Part shown: piece by piece, positions 1 through 5,282 of the stretch
Layout of the letters: each line of letters begins with the position of its first letter
Numbering within the stretch: the first letter of the stretch is position 1
Source: DASYSL01 sp036003365
GTDB taxonomy: Bacteria; Eisenbacteria; RBG-16-71-46; DASYSL01
DNA length: 8,321 bases
NCBI GenBank assembly: GCA_036003365.1
Contig: DASYSL010000092.1
Coordinates: 1-8,321 of the forward strand
Reading direction: 5' to 3'
Translations under genes and position numbers: made by a program
Notes under the pieces: generated by a model
What the model was told of the DNA's origin: nothing
The model's database searches: none
Seen by the model: the letters and a program-made list of their open reading frames with translations, nothing else

Positions 1-311
1 TGGGGACTCCTACGGACGACAACTCTCCCGGCGTGGATCCTGTCACGCATAAGATTCTGGCGACGCGCGTGGACGGCCAGATCGTCGTGCCCAATCCGGG
101 AACGGAAGCCACGGCGTACATGTTCACGAACAACTACAACGTGTTCTATTTCGTCCGTGGGGACTCGTCGGTCGGACTCGACTCTAGCCAGCCGGCGGAT
201 TCCTTGCACTGGTACATCTACAGGTGGGTGGATCTGACAAGTGGTCCGGGTACGAACCGGCCACAGGTGGCGCCGCAAACATGGGGCAGCTTGAAAGCGA
301 GTTATCGATGA
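1..311 (+). CDS. 3' part of a secreted-protein gene, tandem paralogue of the next gene
   Basis: This is the C-terminal 102 codons of a gene that begins before the window; the reading frame is open from base 3 to the TGA at 309-311. A GTG at 33 is in frame, but homology to the next gene continues upstream of it, so it is not the start. Aligned without gaps to the last 102 residues of the following lipoprotein, about 77 positions are identical by my count. Shared blocks include TRVDGQIVVPNPG, DSLHWY, YRWVD and SGPGTNRPQ. The function is unknown. The aromatic-rich ending (HWY..YRWVD...TWG.LK..Y) could be the last strands of a small alpha+beta fold of NTF2-like type, but that is a guess. By analogy with its neighbour the full protein was probably a lipoprotein of about 220 residues. 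Its stop overlaps the next ATG (ATGA), so the two are likely co-translated. Confidence 0.85.
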   Translation, partial: GTPTDDNSPGVDPVTHKILATRVDGQIVVPNPGTEATAYMFTNNYNVFYFVRGDSSVGLDSSQPADSLHWYIYRWVDLTSGPGTNRPQVAPQTWGSLKASYR

Positions 312-982
312 GATTGCGAAAGTTCGCGGGCGCACTGGCCCTCGCATTCGTGCTGTTTGGTTGCAAGAGTTCAACGGAACCGAAGACGACGCAGCCGCCC
401 GCTCTCGTTGCCAACGACACGCCGGCGCACGCGATTGAGCGGCTCATTAGCTCGTACGAGAAGAAGAACGAGAGCGCGTTCGCCGGGATGTTCACGGGCG
501 ACTATACGTACGAATTCTCAGTTTACACGGACCCGACGCTCGTGCAGCAGTACTCGACCGGCTGGTTCAAGAGTGACGAGACAGCCTCGTCGACTCATCT
601 CTTCTCGGGCTATACGCCCCCTGGTGGATCTACGCTTGAGCCGGCCAGCAGCATTAGCATTGCGCTTGCGGATTCCACGCCCACGGACGACAACGCATCG
701 GGGGTGGATCCGGCCACGCACAAGGTCTTGGCAACCCGCGTTGATGGCCAGATTGTCGTGCCTAACCCTGGCGCGGATCCAACGGCATACAACTTCCAAA
801 ACAACTTCAATGTGTTCTACATCGTTCGGGGAGACTCGGCTGTTGGTCTGGGCTCGGGCCAATCTGCAGATTCGCTCCATTGGTACGTCTACAGGTGGGT
901 AGATCAAACGTCGGGACCTGGCACGAACCGACCTCAGACGGTGCCCGCAACCTGGGGCAAATTGAAAGGGATGTACCACTAA
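3..982 (+). repeat. Tandem gene duplication
   Basis: The coding stretch 3-308 and the stretch 674-979 encode gap-free aligned protein ends with about 77 of 102 identical residues. This marks an old tandem duplication that has diverged at both nucleotide and protein level. The upstream part of the first copy lies outside the window, so the full extent of the repeat cannot be seen. Confidence 0.85.
308..982 (+). CDS. Putative lipoprotein, unknown function (tandem paralogue)
   Basis: A protein of 224 residues. The frame is open further upstream (ATG at 224), but the ATG at 308 is chosen. From there a textbook lipoprotein signal begins: basic MRLRK, a hydrophobic stretch, then the lipobox LFG-Cys near residue 19, followed by a Ser/Thr/Pro-rich tether. 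The ATG overlaps the previous stop as ATGA, which suggests translational coupling; no strong Shine-Dalgarno is visible. Mature residues from about 40 (AIERLISSYEKKNESAFAGM) look like the first helix of an NTF2/SnoaL-like fold, where small proteins often begin with a helix of this type. The aromatic C-terminal strands would fit the same fold. This is inference from pattern and not a family match. The last 102 residues are about 75% identical to the preceding truncated gene. It is likely anchored in the outer or inner membrane facing the periplasm. I do not recognise its role. Confidence 0.88.
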   Translation: MRLRKFAGALALAFVLFGCKSSTEPKTTQPPALVANDTPAHAIERLISSYEKKNESAFAGMFTGDYTYEFSVYTDPTLVQQYSTGWFKSDETASSTHLFSGYTPPGGSTLEPASSISIALADSTPTDDNASGVDPATHKVLATRVDGQIVVPNPGADPTAYNFQNNFNVFYIVRGDSAVGLGSGQSADSLHWYVYRWVDQTSGPGTNRPQTVPATWGKLKGMYH

Positions 983-1002
983 GATGTACCACCAGAAACA
1001 GC

Positions 1003-1045
1003 ATCGCCCGCCGGCGCACCCAAGCACCGGCGGGCGATTCATTTT
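1003..1045 (+). terminator. Intrinsic terminator between convergent genes
   Basis: A perfect 12-bp inverted repeat, ATCGCCCGCCGG (1003-1014) with CCGGCGGGCGAT (1027-1038), encloses a 12-base loop. It is followed on the + strand by TCATTTT. It begins 20 bases after the lipoprotein stop and lies 18 bases beyond the lemA stop on the other strand, so it is placed to end both transcripts. The + strand U-tract is short and the - strand one weaker (TGTTTCT). A bidirectional role is therefore likely but not certain. Confidence 0.75.
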
Positions 1046-1056
1046 GAGGGCTGCCT

Positions 1057-1653
1057 CTACTTCGTCTTCGTCGTATCTCGCGGATTCAGATTGAATTTCA
1101 CGGCCGGCGGAGTTTCGGCGCCGGGGGTGGCTTCGAAGAAGGGCTTCGGGCCGAAGCCGAGCATGCGCGCGTAGATGACGGTCGGGAAGGTTTGGACCTT
1201 CACGTTGTAGTCGCGCACCGCCTCGTTGTAGCGGCCGCGCTCCACCGAGATGCGGTTCTCGGTGCCGGCCAGCTCGTCCTGCAAGCGCATGAAATTCTCG
1301 CTCGAGCGCAGCTGTGGATAGTTCTCCACCACCACGAAGAGCCGGCCGAGGGCTGTGTCCATCTGGTGGGCGGCGGCGATCGTCTCCTCGGGCGACTTCG
1401 CGCCGGCCATGCGGGCGCGCGCGTCCGCGATGGCGCCGAATACCGCTTGTTCCTGCTGGGCGATGCCCTTTACCGTCTCGACCAGGTTGGGAATCAGGTC
1501 GTTGCGGCGCTGCAGAACGTTCTGCACCTGCGCCCACGCGTTCTCCACCGTGGTGCGCGACTGCACGAGCGAGTTGTAGCCGCCCACGAGCCAGCCGCCC
1601 ACCACGAGAACGATGAGCGCCAGCACCGCGATGACCACCAAGCCACCCTTCAT
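1057..1653 (-). CDS. lemA: LemA family protein
   Basis: A protein of 198 residues, the usual length for LemA. Residues 4-24 form an N-terminal membrane helix. They are followed by the family signature YNSLVQSRTTVENAWAQVQ and then QRRNDLIPNLVETVKG (about residues 26-64). The rest is a predicted antiparallel helical bundle with the typical QLRSSENFMRLQDELAGTE and YNEAVRDYN blocks, ending in a conserved FPTVIYARMLGF-like segment. LemA proteins are membrane-anchored with the helical domain mostly outside; their biochemical role is not settled. On this strand the ATG is preceded by AGGGGG about 8 bases upstream. The gene lies 27 bases after the TPM-domain gene, a pairing seen in many bacteria that points to a shared envelope function. 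It is the last gene of a three-gene operon and stops just before the shared terminator hairpin. Confidence 0.96.
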   Translation of the reverse strand: MKGGLVVIAVLALIVLVVGGWLVGGYNSLVQSRTTVENAWAQVQNVLQRRNDLIPNLVETVKGIAQQEQAVFGAIADARARMAGAKSPEETIAAAHQMDTALGRLFVVVENYPQLRSSENFMRLQDELAGTENRISVERGRYNEAVRDYNVKVQTFPTVIYARMLGFGPKPFFEATPGAETPPAVKFNLNPRDTTKTK

Positions 1654-1680
1654 GACTTCATCCCCCTAGGAGGCATTCCA

Positions 1681-2505
1681 TTAGAAACCGCTGCTCGCGC
1701 CGCCTCCGCCGCTCGAGCCGCCACCGAATCCGCCAAAGCCACCACCACCCGATGAACCGCCACCGAACCCACCGAAGCCTCCCATGCCGCCCCAGTAACC
1801 GCCGCCGCCCCACGGTCCACGCCGGCGATAGTTTGGGTGACGGATTTGCGCGATCGCGTTCGAGATCACCGCGACGATGATGAAGCCGATCAGGATGATC
1901 ATGAGCGGCGGGAGCTTGCCGTTGCTGGTGTCCTGGTCGCCTTCGTCGGGCGCGTTCATCCCGGCGAGAGAAACCAGCGTGACGCCGCGATCCTGCGCCA
2001 CGATCGTGGCCACGGAGGCGACCGCCGCGAGGACGCCGCCGTCCCAGTCGTCCTCGTGCAGGTGGGGGACCACGGCGCTGCGCAGGATGCCGCCCACGCG
2101 CCCGTCCGGGAGCAGGCTCTCGAGCCCGTAACCCACCTCGAAGCGCACACGGCGCTCCTTCTGGGCCACGACGAAGAGAATGCCCTCGTCTTTCTTTTTA
2201 CTGCCGACGCCCCACTTCTTGTACAGCGTCACCGCGTACTGGTCGATGTCGACGGGCGCAATCGATGGCACGACGGCCACCGCGAGCTGCACGCCGGTCT
2301 TCACGTCCAGCTCCTGGGCGATGGCGAGGCAGTGCGCCCGCGTGCTGTCGCTCAGGAGCCCGGCCGTGTCGACGACGTAATCGGTGGCCGGGGGATAGAC
2401 GGGCTCGTCGGCGCGGGCGAAGGCCGCCGCGCTCGCGACCAGGATGATGGCGAGAACCAGGATGCGCGCGGGCTTCGGGGCGCGCGCCGCCCAGCGTGAA
2501 ATCAC
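1681..2505 (-). CDS. TPM-domain (YgcG-like) secreted/membrane protein with Gly-rich tail
   Basis: A protein of 274 residues read from a GTG at 2505. The frame is open to 2685, but the GTG is preferred because it overlaps the upstream stop as GTGA. It also places a signal peptide at the N-terminus: basic start, hydrophobic ARILVLAIILVASAAA, and likely cleavage after AFARA (residue 32). The TPM domain covers about residues 35-175, with YVVDTAGLLS near the start and LYKKWGVGSKKKDEGILFVV and RFEVGYGLESLLPDG in the middle, all family hallmarks. A membrane helix follows at about 199-221 (PLMIILIGFIIVAVISNAI). The tail from about 233 is almost only Gly, Phe, Tyr, Trp and Ser. The topology is thus a periplasmic TPM domain with a cytoplasmic Gly-rich tail. 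TPM proteins have been linked to phosphatase activity and to membrane-protein repair in plastids, but the bacterial role is unclear. It is coupled to the nucleotidyltransferase gene and followed by lemA. Confidence 0.93.
   Translation of the reverse strand: MISRWAARAPKPARILVLAIILVASAAAFARADEPVYPPATDYVVDTAGLLSDSTRAHCLAIAQELDVKTGVQLAVAVVPSIAPVDIDQYAVTLYKKWGVGSKKKDEGILFVVAQKERRVRFEVGYGLESLLPDGRVGGILRSAVVPHLHEDDWDGGVLAAVASVATIVAQDRGVTLVSLAGMNAPDEGDQDTSNGKLPPLMIILIGFIIVAVISNAIAQIRHPNYRRRGPWGGGGYWGGMGGFGGFGGGSSGGGGFGGFGGGSSGGGGASSGF
1699..1776 (-). repeat. Two tandem 13-residue Gly/Phe/Ser repeats in the TPM protein
   Basis: Residues 244-256 and 257-269 of the TPM protein are the same 13-residue unit, FGGFGGGSSGGGG, repeated back to back. 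The protein then ends ASSGF. The codons differ between copies, so the repeat is not a very recent duplication or an assembly stutter. Gly-rich tails are common in this family. Confidence 0.9.
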
Positions 2506-3287
2506 GCGTGCGAGGAAGCGCTCTTGGTAACGGAAGGCGCGCCGTCGAGCGTGTCGATGCGCGCCAGCAGGCGGTCGCAGGCGTCGAGGAAGTCGACGTA
2601 CATCGTCTCGACGGCGTCGGGCGGCTCGGTCTCGCGGCGCATGCGCCACGCTTCGAGCCACGGCTTGGGCTCGATGCCGGTCCACGTGGCGACTTTGCTG
2701 AACGCCGCCTGCGGTGTGGCGCCATCATCGCCAGTGAGCGCGATCACGCCGCGGCAGCAGGCGAGCAAAGAGCCGGCCGCGTGGGCCAGCGTATGGGCCA
2801 GCGCGTGCGTGTCGCCGCGCGAGCCGAGATAGACGCGGCGCAGCCGGACACCGAGCACACGAAGGTCACGCTCCACGTGCAACCGAAGCGCTTCACGCGG
2901 CGATTGGGTGCCCGCCAGCACGTCGGTGCCGGCGACCAGGCGGCCGCGCGTTCGGATCTCGGTCAGCTCGAGCGCGAAGGCGTCGTGCGCGCGCGGAATC
3001 TGATCGTCGCTCAGGAGCACGAGATTGATGTGATTGCCATCGGCGCGATCGCCCGGCCACGCCTTGGCGAGGCTTCGGAGACCGGCGGCGGAGAGGGCAC
3101 GGGTGACGAGAAAGAGATTGAGATCGGACTTGCCCGGCCGGAAATTGCCGTCCGCACCGCTGCCATATAAATAGAGAGAGACGAACCCGCTCCCTAGGTT
3201 GTCGATCAGGGGACGGGCCCAATGCCGGACCTGTTCGACCAGAGTTCCGGGGTCGACCGGGGCGGGGGACTCGGTTGGCTTGGCCAT
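2502..3287 (-). CDS. Nucleotidyltransferase-fold protein
   Basis: A protein of 261 residues. The ATG is supported by a strong ribosome site (TAGGAGG, 9 bases before it). Residues about 33-62 carry the Pol-beta-type nucleotidyltransferase motif: strand SLYLYGSGADGNF, then PGKSDLNLFLV. This gives the Gly-Ser pair (42-43) and Ser-Asp (54-55); the usual second Asp of the D-x-D pair is Asn57. A second block, FALELTEIRTRGRLVAGTDV (104-123), sits where the third acidic strand is expected, with Glu108 or Glu110 as candidates. The C-terminal half (about 130-247) is all-helical. From memory, uncharacterised nucleotidyltransferase-like proteins with SD-hydrophobic-N are not rare, so the change may be a subfamily trait rather than damage. 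The substrate is unknown. It is the first gene of an operon with the TPM and lemA genes. Its TGA overlaps the TPM GTG. Confidence 0.85.
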   Translation of the reverse strand: MAKPTESPAPVDPGTLVEQVRHWARPLIDNLGSGFVSLYLYGSGADGNFRPGKSDLNLFLVTRALSAAGLRSLAKAWPGDRADGNHINLVLLSDDQIPRAHDAFALELTEIRTRGRLVAGTDVLAGTQSPREALRLHVERDLRVLGVRLRRVYLGSRGDTHALAHTLAHAAGSLLACCRGVIALTGDDGATPQAAFSKVATWTGIEPKPWLEAWRMRRETEPPDAVETMYVDFLDACDRLLARIDTLDGAPSVTKSASSHA

Positions 3288-3414
3288 TCTCGAATGCCTC
3301 CTACGGAGCGGGGTCCCCGAGGTTGCGAGGACTCAGGCAGTCTACCCATTCCGGCCCCGGCCGCCAGACCCGCCGGAAACGCCAAACTCCTCAAAAACAC
3401 TAGGGATAGACCCC

Positions 3415-3444
3415 TTGACGTTTCCCCGGGGAAACCCCTAGATT
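3415..3444 (+). promoter_or_regulatory. Predicted sigma-70-type promoter of the ATP synthase operon
   Basis: A TTGACG box (3415-3420, five of six to the -35 consensus) is followed after 18 bases by TAGATT (3439-3444, four of six to the -10 consensus). The first transcribed base would fall near 3451, giving a leader of about 70 bases before the atpZ start. This is the only well-matched box pair I see in the intergenic region. The spacer is almost filled by a palindrome. Confidence 0.6.
3420..3435. promoter_or_regulatory. Perfect 16-bp palindrome in the promoter spacer (candidate operator)
   Basis: GTTTCCCCGGGGAAAC is its own reverse complement over all 16 bases. It fits between the predicted -35 and -10 boxes, touching the last base of the -35 box. 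A dimeric regulator bound here would block or remodel RNA polymerase at the ATP synthase promoter. I do not recognise the motif as the site of a named regulator. A flanking, more widely spaced CTAGGG (3400-3405) and CCCTAG (3436-3441) pair is also inverted. Confidence 0.5.
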
Positions 3445-3460
3445 CCGCGCGAGCAGCAGG

Positions 3461-3478
3461 GGCGGGCGCGAGCCCGCC
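3461..3478 (+). promoter_or_regulatory. Leader hairpin with GNRA-type tetraloop
   Basis: GGCGGGC (3461-3467) pairs perfectly with GCCCGCC (3472-3478) around the loop GCGA, a GNRA tetraloop. It would lie about 10 bases into the predicted transcript and would be very stable. The nearest T-run (3501-3507) is 22 bases away, too far for a classical terminator. An mRNA-stabilising 5' hairpin is the simplest reading. Confidence 0.5.
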
Positions 3479-3495
3479 AACTTCAGGACCGAGTT

Positions 3496-3511
3496 TGTGA
3501 TTTTTTTCACG
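3496..3511. promoter_or_regulatory. TGTGA-N6-TCAC element, CRP/FNR-like half-site pair
   Basis: TGTGA (3496-3500), six T, then TCACG (3507-3511) matches nine of ten core bases of the CRP-type site TGTGA-N6-TCACA. It ends 10 bases before the atpZ GTG and lies downstream of the predicted transcription start. If bound it would more likely repress than activate. The spacer being all T makes an alternative plausible: a U-rich ribosome-standby element in the mRNA. Confidence 0.35.
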
Positions 3512-3521
3512 CGGCGGTTTC

Positions 3522-3755
3522 GTGCCCAAATCGACGGAAGATTGGGCCGGGAACTGGCGTCTGCTGGGCCTCGGATTTAGCCTGCTGGGGCTCCTCGTCG
3601 CCGGGCCGGTCGTGGGATATCTCCTCGGGGATTGGCTCGACCGGAAGTTCGGAACGAGCTGGCTGACCTGGGTCTGTCTGCTCATCGGCTTCGCCGCGGC
3701 GGGGCGCCAGATCTACCTCATCGCGCGCCGCATCCAGAACGAAGCGCAAGACTGA
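3522..3755 (+). CDS. atpZ: AtpZ/AtpI-type small membrane protein (ATP synthase gene 1 family)
   Basis: A protein of 77 residues starting at GTG 3522. An in-frame TGA at 3498 rules out an earlier start, and there is no good in-frame alternative nearby downstream. Two membrane helices are clear (about residues 14-36 and 46-67), separated by the family loop GDWLDRKFGTSW. The second helix continues into a basic cytoplasmic tail. This matches the short proteins encoded first in many ATP synthase operons, which are thought to help assemble the Fo ring or supply Mg2+/Ca2+; their exact role is debated. No Shine-Dalgarno is visible. A run of seven T lies 15 bases before the start and might recruit ribosomal protein S1. 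It is followed after 92 bases by the AtpI::AtpB fusion, so both AtpI-like families are present in this operon. Confidence 0.88.
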   Translation: MPKSTEDWAGNWRLLGLGFSLLGLLVAGPVVGYLLGDWLDRKFGTSWLTWVCLLIGFAAAGRQIYLIARRIQNEAQD

Positions 3756-3800
3756 TCGTCCGCGGCACCTCCTAACGGAATTTCGTCACACGTCGTCGCT

Positions 3801-3827
3801 GGGGACGCGGTGCTCCGACCGCGCCCC
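3801..3827 (+). promoter_or_regulatory. Strong hairpin before the ribosome site of the atpI::atpB fusion
   Basis: GGGG-A-CGCGGT (3801-3811) pairs with ACCGCGCCCC (3818-3827), giving ten base pairs with one bulged A and the loop GCTCCG. It lies in the 92-base gap after atpZ, ending three bases before the AAGAGGT ribosome site (3831-3837). There is no U-run after it, so it is not a typical terminator. It could be an RNA-processing or stability element that sets the level of atpZ relative to the Fo genes. Confidence 0.5.
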
Positions 3828-3847
3828 GCGAAGAGGTAACGCCCTCG

Positions 3848-5242
3848 ATGGGTTTCGAGTTTCTCGTCAGGGTCAGACGCGTCACCCTGGCGCTCACCGT
3901 GCTCGCCGCACTCGCGGGAGTCGTGTACGGGGGCGCCACGTTCGGGCTTGCGCTCGCGCTCGGGTCGCTCTGGTCTCTGGGAAACCTGCTCTTCCTCGAG
4001 GCGCTCGGCCGTCTCCTGATCGCCGGACGCGTCGGTCGCGCGCCCGTGTGGCGTGACCTCGCGGTCGTGCTCGGCGCGCTTCCCGTCCTCATGTTGGGCG
4101 GATACGGAATTCTCACCAGCGGTCTGCCGCTCCTTGGCGCCACCATCGGATTCTGGATCCTGTTCTCGGTCGTCGTGCTCAAGGCGATCTCGATCGCTCT
4201 CGGCAAGGCGCTCGACTTCGCCACCGGACGCACGAGCGAGCGCCCGGGCGACGCGGTGCGCCGCCCGCTGCCGTCCCGCCGCGCGCAGGGCATCGTGGGC
4301 TGGGCCATCGCGCTCACCTTCGCCGGCGCTTTCGTGCTGTGGGCGTTCGCCAATCCTCAGCCCGAGCCAGTGGTCGCTTCGAGCAACACTTCGGTTCAGC
4401 ACGAGATCCAGGAAACCGAGCAGGCGCCCGAGAGCGAGACCGGCGCGCCCGAATTGCCCACCCTGCCGAGCGTGCTCAACAAGGCGACGCACGGAGCCGG
4501 ATGGGCGAAGACGCTCGAGGCCTGGCAGGACCCGATCTTCTCGTTCCTGGCCACGATCATTCTCGTGGTGCTCGTTCGCCTCGCCTTCGCGCATCCCAAG
4601 ATGGTGCCGGGGCGCGGCCAGATGATGCTCGAGACGGCCATGGGCGGTGGGCGCGACTTCATCGTGCAGACGTTCGGTCCCACGATGGAGCCGTACGTGC
4701 CCTTCATCGGCACGCTCTTCTTCTACATCCTCACCATGAACTGGATGGGACTCGTTCCGTTGCTCAAGTCGCCCACGGCGTCGCTCAACACGACGGCGGC
4801 GATGGCGGTGGTCGTGTTCCTCTACGTGCAGTACACGGCGATTCGCAAGCAGGGGCCGTTCGGCTACCTGTACCATCTCGCCGGCTCGCCCAAGGACCTC
4901 GTCGGCTGGTTCGTGGCACCGGTGCTCTTCCCGATCGAGCTCATGGGCGAGTTCATCAAGCCGCTGTCGTTGGCGGCGCGACTCTTCGGCAACGTCTTCG
5001 GCGAAGACATGCTGATCGCGGTCTTCGTCGGCATCGGCGTGGCGCTGCTCGGTTGGCAGCCCGTGCCGATCGGTTTCCCCATCCATGTGTTGTTCATGTT
5101 CCTGGGCCTCATCATGAGCGCGGTGCAGGCCCTGGTGTTCGCACTCCTCGCCTCCGTGTACCTCTACATGGCTCAGCCCACGCACGCACACGACGAGGAG
5201 CATGTCGGCGCCGAGCACGGCGCCCAGCCCGCGACGCTCTAG
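3848..5242 (+). CDS. atpB: AtpI-like domain fused to F-type ATP synthase subunit a
   Basis: A protein of 464 residues, against about 220-350 for most subunit a proteins. The ATG has AAGAGGT 10 bases upstream. Residues 1-122 form an AtpI-like domain of four helices (about 11-33, 36-58, 69-89, 95-120) with the signature LGSLWSLGNLLFLEALGRLL. A basic loop (127-146) leads to a fifth helix (148-168) and then an acidic, disordered-looking linker (170-205). Subunit a follows from about 220. Its proton-channel residues are in place: Arg378 in SLAARLFGN, Asn382, Glu386 and Gln427 in SAVQALVF. The tail is His-rich (THAHDEEHVGAEHG). The a subunit, with the c-ring, carries protons through Fo. No stop or frame change separates the domains. 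A GTG at 4295 (residue 150) with a weak CAGGGC before it could be an internal start giving free subunit a. The gap to atpE is 40 bases. Confidence 0.93.
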   Translation: MGFEFLVRVRRVTLALTVLAALAGVVYGGATFGLALALGSLWSLGNLLFLEALGRLLIAGRVGRAPVWRDLAVVLGALPVLMLGGYGILTSGLPLLGATIGFWILFSVVVLKAISIALGKALDFATGRTSERPGDAVRRPLPSRRAQGIVGWAIALTFAGAFVLWAFANPQPEPVVASSNTSVQHEIQETEQAPESETGAPELPTLPSVLNKATHGAGWAKTLEAWQDPIFSFLATIILVVLVRLAFAHPKMVPGRGQMMLETAMGGGRDFIVQTFGPTMEPYVPFIGTLFFYILTMNWMGLVPLLKSPTASLNTTAAMAVVVFLYVQYTAIRKQGPFGYLYHLAGSPKDLVGWFVAPVLFPIELMGEFIKPLSLAARLFGNVFGEDMLIAVFVGIGVALLGWQPVPIGFPIHVLFMFLGLIMSAVQALVFALLASVYLYMAQPTHAHDEEHVGAEHGAQPATL

Positions 5243-5282
5243 CCCAAGGCCAGGACGCGCGGTCTCCAAGGAGGAAACTCAG

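Larger units (their letters stand above)
3288..3521. promoter_or_regulatory. Divergent intergenic region between the two operons
   Basis: These 234 bases separate the leftward nucleotidyltransferase operon from the rightward ATP synthase operon. The right half holds a promoter with a palindrome in its spacer, a GNRA-loop hairpin and a TGTGA-N6-TCAC element, each listed separately. In the left half I see the ribosome site of the leftward gene (TAGGAGG, complement of about 3298-3304). I found no leftward promoter with both boxes convincing. Confidence 0.7.

Noticed and set aside
224..307. Upstream ATG extension of the lipoprotein gene
   Set aside because: It would precede the lipoprotein signal by 28 residues and overlap the previous gene. 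The ATG at 308 puts the signal at the N-terminus.
518..1537. 339-codon - strand frame spanning the lipoprotein gene, the terminator and lemA
   Set aside because: It overlaps two well-supported genes and a terminator hairpin. The translation is Arg/Gly/Ala-rich without recognisable domains.
1667..1678. TAGGAGGCATTC on the + strand, with an inverted copy at 3292-3303
   Set aside because: The 3292-3303 copy contains the ribosome site of the leftward nucleotidyltransferase gene. The 1667 copy points rightward with no gene after it. Twelve bases with an SD core are likely to be chance.
2506..2685. N-terminal extension of the TPM gene upstream of the GTG at 2505
   Set aside because: It would overlap the nucleotidyltransferase gene by 180 bases, is Arg-rich, and would bury the signal peptide. 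The GTGA overlap start fits far better.
3339..3344. TAGACT on the - strand as a -10 box for the leftward operon
   Set aside because: No acceptable -35 box lies 16-19 bases upstream, so I cannot support a promoter here.
3461..3507. Leader hairpin plus the T7 run as an attenuator/terminator
   Set aside because: The T-run is 22 bases after the stem, too far for intrinsic termination, and no competing antiterminator fold was evident.
3713..5269. Long open frame (518 codons) on the - strand opposite atpB
   Set aside because: It lies entirely antisense to a gene with full subunit a motifs. Its protein is a low-complexity Glu/His/Arg-rich string typical of the opposite strand of high-GC coding DNA.
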